Shown in pieces: positions 53,271 to 63,318 of a DNA stretch of 64,000 nt. How positions within the stretch are numbered: the stretch's first letter is position 1; each line of letters begins with the position of its first letter. Location of the stretch: positions 3,653-67,652 of the forward strand of contig UQTM01000008.1 in assembly GCA_900544025.1 (NCBI GenBank). The letters run 5' to 3'. Origin of the DNA: an uncultured Odoribacter sp. GTDB taxonomy: Bacteria; Bacteroidota; Bacteroidia; Bacteroidales; Marinifilaceae. The translations under genes and the position numbers were made by a program. Under the pieces are notes generated by a model that made no database searches, was not told the DNA's origin, and was given only the letters and a program-made list of their open reading frames with translations.

Positions 53271-55100
53271 ATGAAAATCTCTGTATTTGTATTGTTTTTC
53301 ATTTGTTCTATATGGGGATACGAAAACGTTTTCGCTGATTCTTATCGTCTTGTTTCTCCGGATCGGCGGGTAGTATGGGGAATTTCTATCGATGAAGGAA
53401 AGTTGAAATACACAATAGCATGTGATGAGAATAATATTATAACTGCTTCACAAATAAAATGGAGGGTAGGTAAAGATACGCTGGGGGATCGTTGTGCAGA
53501 AATACGGGAAGTCAGAACTTTTAAAAAAAAGCTGGCGTATGAAACACGGGGAAGCCATTCTTATGCGAAGAGTGTTTACAACTGTGCGGTTTATCGAGTG
53601 GAAGCTATAAACGGACAACCGTTTTATGTGGAAGTTTGGGTTACGGAAACCGGGGTAGCATTTCGGTATCTGGCCGAAAGCGGACAGAAGGTGGAAGTTG
53701 ATGATTTCACGACGTTTGTTTTACCTGTGGGAAAAGTTTTATGGGCACAGAATTCAGTGGGATTTTATGAAGGGGCTTACCGGAAATATATATCGGGAGA
53801 TTTGAAGCCCGGACAGTTAGCCGGTCCGCCTGTAACCGTGAAATACGACACCGGTCTGTATGCTTTAATTTCGGAAGGCCGTTTATGCGATTTTGCAGGT
53901 ATGGCTTTACAGGTGACCGATCCGAAAACTTTTAAAGTCAGATTGGATGGATTGGCTTCGGGGGAAGGCGAGATTATAACACCTTGGAGGGTTGTTATGG
54001 TGGGAGATTTGAATTCTCTGGTAAACAACGATATAATTACCGATGTATCGGCTCCGGAAGCAAAAGTGTTCCGGCATAATAAAGATTGGATCGTTCCGGG
54101 AAAATCTGTATGGAGTTGGTTGGCTAATTATCCTGTGACTATTGAGAACATGAAATTATTTTCCGACTGGGGAGCAGAATTAGGGGTGGATTACAATTTG
54201 ATCGATGAAGGGTGGAGCCATTGGGGAAGTACAGAGGAGGAAAGCTGGGAAAAATTGAGAGAAGTGGTAGATTATGCTAAGAAAAAAGGCGTAAAAACTT
54301 TTATCTGGAAAGCTTATCCCGACCGGAAAGGGATTACAGGAATACAAACTCCTGAACGGTATCGGCATTTTTTTGAAAAATGCCGTGATGCGGGGGTTGC
54401 CGGAGTGAAAATCGATTTTTTTGACCGGGAAACCCAGGAAATTATCCGTTATCAGACCCAGGTGATAGAAGAAGCGGCCCGTTACCGGCTTATGGTGAAT
54501 TTTCACGGTTGCGGCAAGCCGACGGGCCTTTCCCATACTTATCCGAATGAAGTCACCCGCGAAGGAATTTTGGGACTTGAATACGGTTCTGCCTGGCAGG
54601 ATCAGAATACCGTAACTCCTTTTACTCGGTTTGTTGTGGGGCACGGGGATTACACTCCTTTTACCTTTATGAAAGGTATGATGGGAGAAACGACGCAGGC
54701 TCATCAAATAGCAACCTTGGTTGTGATGAACTCGCCTTTCTTGTGTTATGGCGGAAATCCTAAAGATTATCTGGAGCATCCTGCTAAAAAATTCTTTTTG
54801 TCAATCCCCACGGTTTGGGATGAAAGTGTGGTATTGGACGTTTCGGAAGTCGGAGAGGTTGTCGCCATTGCCCGGCGTAGTGGAAAAGATTGGTTCCTGG
54901 GGGTGATTTCAGAGCATGCCCAAAGCATAGAGCTACCTTTGGATTTTCTTGGAAAAGGAAACTATGCTTTTTCCTGTGTTGCCGATGTACAGGGCGAACA
55001 GCACCGGGTTGAACAAAGAAACGGGGTTGTTACCAAAGGAAATAAAATCAAAATAGATTTAAACAAAGCAGGAGGGTTTACAGCACATTTTGCCCGGTAG
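53271..55100 (+). CDS. Glycoside hydrolase family 97 (alpha-glycosidase)
   Basis: 609 residues. Signal peptide about 1-22 (ENVFA). An N-terminal beta-sandwich (about 25-270), a TIM barrel with LIDEGWSHWGS and GVKIDFFDR (about 379-387, Asp of clan GH-D) and NFHGCGKPTGLSHTYPN, and a C-terminal beta-domain are all present at the usual SusB-family length. GH97 includes inverting alpha-glucosidases and retaining alpha-galactosidases; the Asp in the VKIDFFD position favours the retaining type, but this needs alignment. It acts in the periplasm on imported oligosaccharides. Confidence 0.93.
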   Translation: MKISVFVLFFICSIWGYENVFADSYRLVSPDRRVVWGISIDEGKLKYTIACDENNIITASQIKWRVGKDTLGDRCAEIREVRTFKKKLAYETRGSHSYAKSVYNCAVYRVEAINGQPFYVEVWVTETGVAFRYLAESGQKVEVDDFTTFVLPVGKVLWAQNSVGFYEGAYRKYISGDLKPGQLAGPPVTVKYDTGLYALISEGRLCDFAGMALQVTDPKTFKVRLDGLASGEGEIITPWRVVMVGDLNSLVNNDIITDVSAPEAKVFRHNKDWIVPGKSVWSWLANYPVTIENMKLFSDWGAELGVDYNLIDEGWSHWGSTEEESWEKLREVVDYAKKKGVKTFIWKAYPDRKGITGIQTPERYRHFFEKCRDAGVAGVKIDFFDRETQEIIRYQTQVIEEAARYRLMVNFHGCGKPTGLSHTYPNEVTREGILGLEYGSAWQDQNTVTPFTRFVVGHGDYTPFTFMKGMMGETTQAHQIATLVVMNSPFLCYGGNPKDYLEHPAKKFFLSIPTVWDESVVLDVSEVGEVVAIARRSGKDWFLGVISEHAQSIELPLDFLGKGNYAFSCVADVQGEQHRVEQRNGVVTKGNKIKIDLNKAGGFTAHFAR

Positions 55101-55126
55101 AATTTACCGGGCAAAGAGCAAGGGCG

Positions 55127-55333
55127 TTAGATGACTTTGATCGTTTCACCTAACGCTTCTATCGTTTCTCCCGGAAGGATTTTTGCCCGTTTCCGGGTTT
55201 CGATTTCACCGTTCCGGAGAACTTCTCCATTTTCTACCAAAGTTTTAGCCATACCTCCATTTTCTGCAACCTGTGTGGCTTTGAGCAGTTTAATAAGCTC
55301 GATGTATTCGTCTGTAATCTTAAATTCTATCAT
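55127..55333 (-). CDS. S4-domain RNA-binding protein (YbcJ-like)
   Basis: 68 residues forming essentially one S4 domain: IELIKLLKATQVAENGGMAKTLV then NGEVLRNGEIETRKRAKILPG. YbcJ-type proteins are thought to bind structured RNA, perhaps in ribosome biology. It converges with the GH97 gene 26 bases away. Confidence 0.88.
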   Translation of the reverse strand: MIEFKITDEYIELIKLLKATQVAENGGMAKTLVENGEVLRNGEIETRKRAKILPGETIEALGETIKVI

Positions 55334-55567
55334 TGCCTGAACTAATCTGTAAGTGTGACGTATATTCTTTGACCGACAAAGATAAGGTACTCCTGCCGGA
55401 TTCTTGTTTTTTTATCTTTTATTTTTTGTTTCGGGAGTAAAGTTGGGACTGCATACCGTAAAGTAGAAACAAGCCGGAGGGAAAGTGCTTATTTTTGCCA
55501 TTTTAAAAAATTTTGCGGTTGTTTACATTTTGTAAGACAATGCTTATTATGAACTAAAAACGATTTT

Positions 55568-56950
55568 ATGAAGAAATTTTTCTTATCCTTGTTGGTGAGC
55601 GGAATGATTTTACCGGTATTCGCCGAAGGGTATCAGGTGAATGTCTTGAGTACAAAACAAACAGGAATGGGACATGTAGGGACGGGAATGAAGCTGGGGG
55701 CAGAGAGTATGCATTTCAATCCGGCAGGATTGGTTTTTATGGCTAATGCTTTTGATTTTTCGGCCGGAGTATCGGCCGTTATGGCTAATGCCAAATATAC
55801 GAAGGGGGATTATTCCGAGAAAACCGACAATCCGCTGAGTTCTCCGGTCTATGTGTATGCCGGTTTCCGTATCTATGATAATTTTGCAGCAGGTATAGCC
55901 TTTACTACTCCTTACGGCAGCTCATTAAAGTGGCCGAAAGATTGGAAAGGAGCTAATTTGATTCAGGATATTTCTTTGAGGTCTTATGTGATACAGCCTA
56001 CTTTTTCCTATAAAATTTGCGACCGTTTGAGTATCGGGGCGGGCTTAGACCTGGCTATCGGTAAAGTGGAGTTATCGCGCGCCTTATTCAGTCCGGCGGA
56101 ATTTCAGTTGCTGGGGACGGGGCTTGAGATGAATCCCAATATTCCGGAAGCGGTGAAAGGACCGATCGTGAATACGATCCGGGAGATAGACGGGGCTGTC
56201 CCGGTGGCTGCGACGTTGAACGGAAAGGCGAAAATAAGGGCCGGTTTTAATGTGGGGATTATGTTCGACGCTTCGGAAAAAGTAACATTGGGCTTGTCTT
56301 ACCGTTCCCGGATTAAAATGAAAGTAAAATCCGGCGAGGCCGAATTAAATTATGCCAGTTGGAAAATAGAGCAGTTGTTTGCACAATTGTCTCAACTGAG
56401 TCCCGATATCGCAGTTCCTCCTTTGAATGAAGGGACTTTTAAGGCCGAATTGCCCTTGCCTTCCAATACGACTTTGGGGGTGAGCTATCGTCCTTCCAAA
56501 CGTTGGGAGGTGGCTCTCGATTTGCAGTATGTGGGATGGCAGGCTTACGATTCATTGAATGTACAGTTTACCCAGAATGTACTGAACGGTTATTCCATCA
56601 AGGCTGAAAAGAATTATAAAAATACAATCATAGCCCGGGTAGGGGGACGTTTCAGCGCAACCGAACGTTTAGACGTGCGTGCCGGGATTTATTTCGACCA
56701 AAGTCCTATCCGTTCCGATAATTATAATCCGGAAACTCCGGGAATGAATAAGATGGGATTTTCAGGCGGCTTGACTTTCGAGCCGGTGGAAAATTTCCAG
56801 ATCGATTTCGCATTCCTTTATATTCAGGGATTTTGCCGGAACGGTTCTTATAATTTTACGAATGTCGTGACGAAACAGACCGAAGTGTTTAGCGGCAGGT
56901 ACCATTCGAATGCTTACACGGCTTCGCTGGGGCTGGCTTATAAGTTCTGA
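55568..56950 (+). CDS. OmpP1/FadL-family outer-membrane transporter
   Basis: 460 residues. Signal peptide about 1-20 (LPVFAEG). The FadL start motif follows (YQVNVLSTKQTGMGHVGTG, then MHFNPAGLVFM with the NPA box), then a 14-strand barrel pattern and a terminal aromatic-rich strand (SLGLAYKF). It imports hydrophobic compounds such as fatty acids across the outer membrane. Confidence 0.92.
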   Translation: MKKFFLSLLVSGMILPVFAEGYQVNVLSTKQTGMGHVGTGMKLGAESMHFNPAGLVFMANAFDFSAGVSAVMANAKYTKGDYSEKTDNPLSSPVYVYAGFRIYDNFAAGIAFTTPYGSSLKWPKDWKGANLIQDISLRSYVIQPTFSYKICDRLSIGAGLDLAIGKVELSRALFSPAEFQLLGTGLEMNPNIPEAVKGPIVNTIREIDGAVPVAATLNGKAKIRAGFNVGIMFDASEKVTLGLSYRSRIKMKVKSGEAELNYASWKIEQLFAQLSQLSPDIAVPPLNEGTFKAELPLPSNTTLGVSYRPSKRWEVALDLQYVGWQAYDSLNVQFTQNVLNGYSIKAEKNYKNTIIARVGGRFSATERLDVRAGIYFDQSPIRSDNYNPETPGMNKMGFSGGLTFEPVENFQIDFAFLYIQGFCRNGSYNFTNVVTKQTEVFSGRYHSNAYTASLGLAYKF

Positions 56951-56970
56951 TATAAAATATCTTATAGACC

Positions 56971-57003
56971 GGGAGGGGACAATATGATTGTTCCCTCTTT
57001 TAT
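56971..57003 (+). terminator. Terminator after the FadL-like gene
   Basis: GAGGGGACAA-tatga-TTGTTCCCTC with one G-T pair, followed by T-rich sequence. Confidence 0.8.
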
Positions 57004-57037
57004 TTTAGGATTAAAATTTATTTTATTTAGAAAATAT

Positions 57038-57045
57038 TACCTTTG
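57038..57045 (+). promoter_or_regulatory. -7 box upstream of the GH95 gene
   Basis: TACCTTTG only 18 bases before the proposed start at 57063; no good -33 box. Confidence 0.4.
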
Positions 57046-57062
57046 GAAAAATCAAAACTTTC

Positions 57063-59507
57063 TTGGGTATGAAAATAGGTGAATTACTTTTCTGCTTGAT
57101 GCTGCTGGTCAATATCTTATCGTGCCAGCAAAGCCCTGCTCCCAGCGGATTAAGAATCTGGTACAGTGCGCCCGCGCAAAAATGGGAAGAGAGCCTTCCT
57201 TTGGGAAACGGACGCTTGGGGGCGATGCCCGACGGAGGTGTATTTAAAGAGAAAATAACCTTGAACGATATCTCGATGTGGTCGGGAGGGGTGGAAGACG
57301 CACGCAATCGTGAAGCTTTAAAGTATTTACCTAAAATTCGGGAATTGCTGGCTGAAGGAAAGAACGAAGAAGCACAGGAGATGATGTACAGGCATTTCAC
57401 CTGCGGCGGGGTGGGATCGGCAGAAGGGAACGGAGCAAATGCTCCTTACGGTTGCTTTCAGGTGTTGGGAAATTTGAATATAGATTATTTTTTCAGGGAT
57501 ACCGACAGCCTGGAATATACCGATTACGAAAGAGGATTGTCGTTGAACGATGCTGTGGCATGGACAAATTTCAAATTGGGGAAAACCCGGTATAAAAGAG
57601 AATATTTTGTTTCGCAGGCTAATGATTTGGTCGTGGTTAAACTGACCGCCGACCGCGATGGAAAATTGAATTTTGATGTCGGGCTGGATCGCCCGGAACG
57701 ATTTTCGTGCTACTCCAATGACAATGTGGTGCATATGGAAGGACAGCTTGAAAATGGATTCAATGGAAAGGGAACCCGTTATATAGCGCAATTAAAGGTG
57801 TTGCTTGAAAAAGACAAAGGGTCTTTATTTGCAGACTCGGCTGTGATCCATGTAAACGGTGCGACTACGGCTTATATTTTGGTGTCGGCGGGAACGGATT
57901 TTCAGAATCCCGATTATGTGCAAACTGTGACGGCTTTGTTGAAGGAGGCCGAAACGAAGTCTTATAAGGAATTGAAACAGGCGCATACCGATAAATATAA
58001 AGAGAAATTCGACCGGGTGGAGTTGAATTTGGGACAGGCAAGGGAGGACTTGCCGACCGATAAACGGCTTGCCGGTTTCCAGGATCAGGATGAACCGGCT
58101 TTAGCTGCCCTTTATTTTCAATATGGGCGTTATTTAATGATTTCGGGGACCCGCGAAAATTCTTTGCCTTTGAATTTGCAGGGATTGTGGGCGAATACCG
58201 TACAGACTCCCTGGAACGGTGATTATCATTTGAATATTAATTTGCAGATGAATTATTGGCCGGCGGAGGTGGCGAATCTGGCAGAGCTGCATTTGCCTTT
58301 GATCGAGCTGACCAAAGGATTGGTGCCGTCCGGCGAGGTGACCGCCCAAACCTTTTACGGAGCGGATGGCTGGGTGGCTCATATGATGACCAATCCTTGG
58401 CAATTTACGGCTCCCGGAGAAAAGGCTTCGTGGGGGGCGACGAATACGGGGGGAGCCTGGCTGTGCCGCCATTTATGGGAACATTATGTGTTTTGTCCGG
58501 ATAAGGCTTATTTGAAAGAGGTCTATCCTGTGATGAAGGATGCCGCCCGTTTCTTTTTGTCGTCTATGGTCATCGAGCCTAAGAACGGCTGGCTGGTGAC
58601 TTCTCCTTCTTCTTCTCCGGAAAACGGTTTTTATATGCCGGGCAGTGACCGTCCGGTGTATATTTGCATGGGACCGACTATGGATATTGAAATTGTGAGG
58701 GAATTGTTTACCAATACCATGCAGGCCGCTCAAATTTTAGGAACCGATGAGAAGCTGGCGGGACAATTGCAGGAAGCGATACAGAAATTACCTCCTTTCC
58801 AGATTAGCCCCAAAGGCGGATATTTGCAGGAATGGCTGGAAGATTACCGGGAAACGGATGTGCATCACCGGCATGTTTCGCATTTGTTCGGACTTTATCC
58901 GGCTAACCAGATTTCTATGGATACTCCGGAACTGGCGGAAGCTGCCCGTAAAACGCTGGAACGGCGGGGTGACGAGGCTACCGGATGGTCGAAAGCCTGG
59001 AAAATTAATTTTTGGGCGCGGTTGCATGATGGTAACCGGGCGTATCGTTTACTGAAAGGGCTTTTAAAGCCTGTAATGGTGAACGGTGAAATTGTTTACA
59101 AAGGAGGCGGCACTTATCCCAATCTGTTCTGTGCACATCCTCCTTTTCAGATCGATGGGAATTTCGGCGGTTGTGCCGGGATTGCAGAGATGTTGCTGCA
59201 AAGCCAGCAGGGATATATCGAGTTGTTGCCTGCTATTCCGGATGGCTGGACAGAAGGCCGTTTTAAAGGATTACGGGCACGGGGAGGCGTGATTGTGGAT
59301 GCGGAATGGAAAAATCAGAAGTTAGCGAAAGCGAACTTCCGGGCGGAAGCCGATGTAAAATTAAAGGTAAAAATTCCTGATTACATTATGTCGATAAGAA
59401 GCAGCCGGGAACAGTTTGACGTTTCATCCCGATATATAGAATGTTCTTTGAAAAAGGGAGAATCCCTGGGGGTAGAGTTTAAACCTGTGTCAAATTATGT
59501 AAAATAG
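57063..59507 (+). CDS. Glycoside hydrolase family 95 alpha-L-fucosidase (or related)
   Basis: 814 residues. Lipobox VNILSCQQS (Cys about 20). The N-terminal GH65N-like beta domain begins LRIWYSAPAQKWEESLPLGNGRLGAM. The (alpha/alpha)6 barrel carries LQGLWANTVQTPWNGDYHLN and INLQMNYWPAEVANL, with the Asn residues used by GH95, TSPSSSPEN near 515 with the acid Glu, and HRHVSHLFGLYP near 600. It likely removes alpha-1,2-fucose, or galactose in some members, from host mucin glycans or plant xyloglucan. It is anchored by lipid and stands alone in the genome context seen. Confidence 0.93.
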   Translation: MGMKIGELLFCLMLLVNILSCQQSPAPSGLRIWYSAPAQKWEESLPLGNGRLGAMPDGGVFKEKITLNDISMWSGGVEDARNREALKYLPKIRELLAEGKNEEAQEMMYRHFTCGGVGSAEGNGANAPYGCFQVLGNLNIDYFFRDTDSLEYTDYERGLSLNDAVAWTNFKLGKTRYKREYFVSQANDLVVVKLTADRDGKLNFDVGLDRPERFSCYSNDNVVHMEGQLENGFNGKGTRYIAQLKVLLEKDKGSLFADSAVIHVNGATTAYILVSAGTDFQNPDYVQTVTALLKEAETKSYKELKQAHTDKYKEKFDRVELNLGQAREDLPTDKRLAGFQDQDEPALAALYFQYGRYLMISGTRENSLPLNLQGLWANTVQTPWNGDYHLNINLQMNYWPAEVANLAELHLPLIELTKGLVPSGEVTAQTFYGADGWVAHMMTNPWQFTAPGEKASWGATNTGGAWLCRHLWEHYVFCPDKAYLKEVYPVMKDAARFFLSSMVIEPKNGWLVTSPSSSPENGFYMPGSDRPVYICMGPTMDIEIVRELFTNTMQAAQILGTDEKLAGQLQEAIQKLPPFQISPKGGYLQEWLEDYRETDVHHRHVSHLFGLYPANQISMDTPELAEAARKTLERRGDEATGWSKAWKINFWARLHDGNRAYRLLKGLLKPVMVNGEIVYKGGGTYPNLFCAHPPFQIDGNFGGCAGIAEMLLQSQQGYIELLPAIPDGWTEGRFKGLRARGGVIVDAEWKNQKLAKANFRAEADVKLKVKIPDYIMSIRSSREQFDVSSRYIECSLKKGESLGVEFKPVSNYVK

Positions 59508-59570
59508 TAACCGGATGGTGCCGGATTTTCGTAATACAGTCAGACTTTAGAACAATTAAATGATAAATTT

Positions 59571-60560
59571 ATGGAATACAGAAAATTAGTTCGTACGGAT
59601 TTAAGACTGTCGGTCGTTACTTTTGGCTCCTGGGCGGCAGGAGGATGGATGTGGGGAAAAGCGGATCACAAAGCAGCGGTGGAAGCGATAAAGGCTTCTT
59701 ATGAGTTGGGGGTGACTTCCATAGACACTGCGCCGATATATGGGCAGGGAGAGAGCGAAAGGGTAGTAGGAGAGGCGATAAAAGGTATTCCGCGTGATAA
59801 GGTGCAGATACTCACTAAATACGGTATGCGTTGGGATTTGGCAAAAGGAGAGTTTGCTTTTAAAAGTAAAAACAATCAGGGAAAAGATATAGATATCTAT
59901 AAATATGCCGGAAAAGAAAGCGTTATCAAAGAGTGCGAAAACAGTTTGCGCCGCTTGGGAACGGATTATATAGACCTTTATCAAATTCATTGGCCAGATA
60001 GTACCACTCCTTTGAGTGAGACTTTCGAGGCGGTGGAACGGCTGATCGAACAAGGCAAAGTGCGGTATGCGGGAGTTTGTAATTATGATGCCGCTTTGAT
60101 GGAGGATGCCGGGAAAGTGATCGATCTGGTTTCCGACCAGATTCCGTATAGCATGGTAAACCGGGGAACCGACCGGGAAACCATTCCTTATTGTATGCGG
60201 AATGAAAAGGCGGTGATTGTTTACAGCCCTCTGGAACGGGGATTATTGACCGGAAAAATGAAACCGGGATATGCTTTTGCAGAAGGCGACCACCGGAAAA
60301 ACAATCCGTTTTTTACGGACGATAGCATCGAGCGTACAAATGCGTTTTTGGATAAATTGAAACCATTAGCCGATGAAAAGGGAGTTACCCTTGCCCAGTT
60401 GGTGATTCGTTGGACGGTGAATCATCCGGGAGTGACAGTGGCTTTGGTGGGGGCGAGAAACCCCGCTCAGGCCATACAGAATGCCAAAGCCGCAGATGTG
60501 GTGCTGAGTGCCGATGAAATGGAATTTATCAATCAGCAGATCGAGTTAATGTTAAAATAG
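59571..60560 (+). CDS. Aldo/keto reductase
   Basis: 329 residues. The (beta/alpha)8 AKR tetrad is visible: Asp in SIDTAPIYGQGESE (about 52-65, with Tyr), Lys in VQILTKYGM (about 79-87), and His in YQIHWPDST (about 137-145). SPLERGLLTGKM and the final ALVGARNPAQAIQN are the NADPH-binding segments. It belongs to the YajO/Tas-like group acting on aldehydes or sugars; the substrate is unknown. Confidence 0.93.
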   Translation: MEYRKLVRTDLRLSVVTFGSWAAGGWMWGKADHKAAVEAIKASYELGVTSIDTAPIYGQGESERVVGEAIKGIPRDKVQILTKYGMRWDLAKGEFAFKSKNNQGKDIDIYKYAGKESVIKECENSLRRLGTDYIDLYQIHWPDSTTPLSETFEAVERLIEQGKVRYAGVCNYDAALMEDAGKVIDLVSDQIPYSMVNRGTDRETIPYCMRNEKAVIVYSPLERGLLTGKMKPGYAFAEGDHRKNNPFFTDDSIERTNAFLDKLKPLADEKGVTLAQLVIRWTVNHPGVTVALVGARNPAQAIQNAKAADVVLSADEMEFINQQIELMLK

Positions 60561-60574
60561 TAAATCGAGTTTAC

Positions 60575-60605
60575 CGGTGGTACGTAGAATGTACCACCGT
60601 TCTTT
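60575..60605 (+). terminator. Terminator between the aldo/keto reductase and HAD genes
   Basis: CGGTGGTAC-gtagaat-GTACCACCG followed by TTCTTTTT; the T-tract abuts the next start codon (60608), so read-through is probably partial. Confidence 0.75.
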
Positions 60606-60607
60606 TT

Positions 60608-61264
60608 ATGGAAAATAAATATTCTTACGTATTGTTCGATCTGGACGGAACTGTGACCGATCCGGAGGAGGGAATTACGAAATCGGTGCAGTATGCTTTG
60701 CAGCATTTCAGTATCGAGGTACAGGAAAGGCGGGAATTGTATAAATTTATCGGGCCTCCGCTGAAGGATTCGTTTATGGAGTTTTATGGATTTACCGAGC
60801 AGCAGGCAGGAGAGGCTCTTTTAAAGTACCGGGAGCGTTTCGAGGTGACAGGCTGGCGGGAAAATGTGGTTTACGACGGAATGGAAAAATTGCTCCGCCA
60901 CTTGCGTCGCCGGGGGAAGCGAATCATGCTCGCCACGTCGAAACCTGAAGTTTTTGCCGAGCAGATATTGGTGTATTTTGGATTACGGGATTATTTTGAT
61001 TTTGTCGGGGGAGCTTCTTTAGACGGTAGGCGTAACTATAAAGCGGATGTCATCCGTTATGTGTTGGATGCCAATGGGATTTCCAGTCGGGAAAAGGCAG
61101 TAATGGTGGGAGACCGTAAGTTTGATATTTTAGGAGCGAAGGAATTTGGATTGGAGACGGTCGGCGTGCTTTATGGATATGGTGACCGGGAGGAATTGAC
61201 AACGGCAGGAGCAGATCATTTGGTGGGATCGGTAGCCGAATTGGAGGCTTTACTCTGTTCATGA
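60608..61264 (+). CDS. HAD-family phosphatase (phosphoglycolate phosphatase-like)
   Basis: 218 residues. LFDLDGTVTDPEEG (9-22) is HAD motif I, ATSKPE near 110-115 holds motif II/III Ser and Lys, and MVGDRKFDILGAKE near 163-176 is motif IV. The helical cap lies between residues 20 and 85. It resembles the Gph/PpaX type; the natural substrate is unknown. Confidence 0.92.
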   Translation: MENKYSYVLFDLDGTVTDPEEGITKSVQYALQHFSIEVQERRELYKFIGPPLKDSFMEFYGFTEQQAGEALLKYRERFEVTGWRENVVYDGMEKLLRHLRRRGKRIMLATSKPEVFAEQILVYFGLRDYFDFVGGASLDGRRNYKADVIRYVLDANGISSREKAVMVGDRKFDILGAKEFGLETVGVLYGYGDREELTTAGADHLVGSVAELEALLCS

Positions 61265-61531
61265 TTTTATGACGGGGAAACCTGTTTTTACTGGATTAGA
61301 GGAAATTGTAATGTATTGGAAAACGGGAAAAGGGTGTGCCTGAAAAATAGCTCCTATACCTTTGGGTATATCCGGTAAATAACTATTTTTGTCATAACGG
61401 ATAAATTCCAATGATTTAGAGAATGAGATATAATCGCCGAAGATAGCTACTTTCCATGCCTTTTTATTATTTCGACAGTTGAAGGCATATTTTTCTCTTC
61501 GTTTCAGAAGAGATAATTTTTCATGTTTCAT
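61259..61531 (-). CDS. Doubtful small ORF between HAD and MATE genes
   Basis: A 90-codon frame starting MKHEKLSLLKRREKYAFN fills most of the 327-bp gap on the opposite strand and ends 6 bases inside the HAD gene. The residue mix is protein-like, but there is no recognised domain, no promoter and no ribosome binding site. It could be real, a remnant, or chance. Confidence 0.25.
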   Translation of the reverse strand: MKHEKLSLLKRREKYAFNCRNNKKAWKVAIFGDYISFSKSLEFIRYDKNSYLPDIPKGIGAIFQAHPFPVFQYITISSNPVKTGFPVIKS

Positions 61532-61591
61532 ATTTATAAATCGTTCCCTGCTTGAAATACAGGTTAAGATTTGTTTTATTTCCGGTAGTAT

Positions 61592-62917
61592 ATGGATTTC
61601 AATTATAAACAAATTTGGATTATTGCATATCCTGTTTTGATCAGCCTGCTTATGGAGCATTTGATCAATATTACGGATACTGCTTTTTTAGGTCATGTCG
61701 GTGAAGTGGAACTGGGAGCTTCGGCTTTGGCCGGAGTGCTTTATATGGCTATTTATATGCTCGGCTTCGGGTTTAGCATCGGCGTACAGATCTTAATAGC
61801 ACGCAGGAATGGGGAAGGACGTTATCGAGAAATCGGAAACTTGTTTACACAAGGGGCATGTTTTCTTCTTTTATTAGCCACTGTTCTGTTTTTTGCCTGT
61901 GAGTATTTCGTTTCCGTAGTTTTAAGGCATTGGGTGTCTTCCGGACAGGTATATGAAGCGATAGCGGATTATCTGGAATGGAGAAGATACGGCTTTTTCT
62001 TTTCGTTTCTCGCTATCCTGTTCCGGGCTTTTTATATCGGCATCACCGAAACGCGTACGCTGACGTTGAATTCGATGGTCATGGTCCTGAGTAACATCGT
62101 GTTTAACTATGTGCTGATATTCGGTAAATGGGGATTTCCGGCTTTAGGTATTGGCGGGGCGGCAATCGGTTCTTCGTTGGCAGAATTGGTCTCTTTGTTA
62201 TTTTATGCCGTATATACCTGGACAAAGGTGGATTTGAATAAATATGGCCTGTTTCGCCGCATGAAATTCAGTTTCTCGGAGTTTAAGCGGATTTGGAATA
62301 TTTCTTCCTGGACGATGCTGCAATCCGTGTTGTTCCCGTCTCAATGGTTCTTATTTTTTATTGCAATCGAGCATTTGGGAGAACGGTCTTTAGCGATCGC
62401 CAATATCATGAGAAGCATAAACACTTGCTTTTTTATGGTCGTTTTTGCTTTTGCCGATACAATAAGTTCGGTCGTCAGTAATTTATTGGGGAACGGAAAG
62501 GGGAAAAGCGAGGTTTGGGAAGCCTGTAAAAAAGCGATCAGGCTGGCCTATTGGATCGGAATCCCGTTTTTGTTGCTGGCAGGCCTGTTTCCTTCGGTTT
62601 TATTGCAAATTTATACAAACAATGAAGAATTGATCCGGGAAGCCTTACCGACTACTTATATCATGCTGCTGGGCTATTTCCTGTCCGCTCCGGGATTGGT
62701 GCTGTTTAATGCGGTTTCAGGTACGGGAAATACAAATCAATCCATGAAAATCATGGCTATAACGATGGTGGTTTACATCCTTTATGTGATTGTTTTAGTC
62801 ATGTATATGAAAGTGAATGTCACCGTGGCATGGACCAGTGAATATGTTTATGGGGGAATGTTGTTACTGCTTTCGTTCCTATATTTAAAAAGGTATCATT
62901 GGAGTGCACGTAGTTAA
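61592..62917 (+). CDS. MATE-family efflux transporter
   Basis: 441 residues with twelve hydrophobic segments and the MATE pattern: IAYPVLISLLMEHLINITDTAFLGHVGEVELGASALAG at the start (two overlapping motifs) and the corresponding NIMRSINTCFFMVVFAFADTISSVVSNLLGNG in the second half. It uses a Na+ or H+ gradient to export drugs or cationic metabolites. Confidence 0.94.
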   Translation: MDFNYKQIWIIAYPVLISLLMEHLINITDTAFLGHVGEVELGASALAGVLYMAIYMLGFGFSIGVQILIARRNGEGRYREIGNLFTQGACFLLLLATVLFFACEYFVSVVLRHWVSSGQVYEAIADYLEWRRYGFFFSFLAILFRAFYIGITETRTLTLNSMVMVLSNIVFNYVLIFGKWGFPALGIGGAAIGSSLAELVSLLFYAVYTWTKVDLNKYGLFRRMKFSFSEFKRIWNISSWTMLQSVLFPSQWFLFFIAIEHLGERSLAIANIMRSINTCFFMVVFAFADTISSVVSNLLGNGKGKSEVWEACKKAIRLAYWIGIPFLLLAGLFPSVLLQIYTNNEELIREALPTTYIMLLGYFLSAPGLVLFNAVSGTGNTNQSMKIMAITMVVYILYVIVLVMYMKVNVTVAWTSEYVYGGMLLLLSFLYLKRYHWSARS

Positions 62918-63282
62918 GGCGGTATATCTGCATGTTTTAAGATGTTGATAGGTAGTGATATATATTCATGTTGTATTTTTACCGTTTATATAAAACGATT
63001 TATAATTAAAATTAGAAATATCATCGTTTCGGATGATTGGCGATCTGATCGATAAAAGCTATTTCTTTATTTGAATTTCAGGTAAACGAATTGTTGGAGG
63101 AAAAACGATTTGTTGATCGTTTTAGCGATTGACAAATACAACGCATGGTTTGTCGATGATGAAATTCTTGTGTGGCCCCCAAAAAGAGATCACTGTTTTT
63201 CTTTTTCTGTATTCGGGGTATAAGATATTCTGTTTGGGGAAATTACTATAAGAAATCTTCTTTATCAGGTCTTTAGTAAGAA
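62918..63282. other. Intergenic region, no gene seen
   Basis: 365 bases without a convincing reading frame. Small hairpins occur (ATCATC-gtttcg-GATGAT near 63020-63040). The sequence GCCCCC…GGGG near 63173-63217 is GC-rich within AT-rich surroundings. It may be degraded sequence next to the element junction. Confidence 0.4.
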
Positions 63283-63312
63283 AAAAATCCCTGAATGTCT
63301 TTCAGGGATTTT
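63283..63312 (-). terminator. Terminator next to the tRNA remnant
   Basis: AAAAATCCCTGAA-tgtct-TTCAGGGATTTTT with flanking A/T runs; on the minus strand it follows directly after the tRNA 3'-end remnant, as a tRNA terminator would. Confidence 0.85.
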
Positions 63313-63318
63313 TTATTG

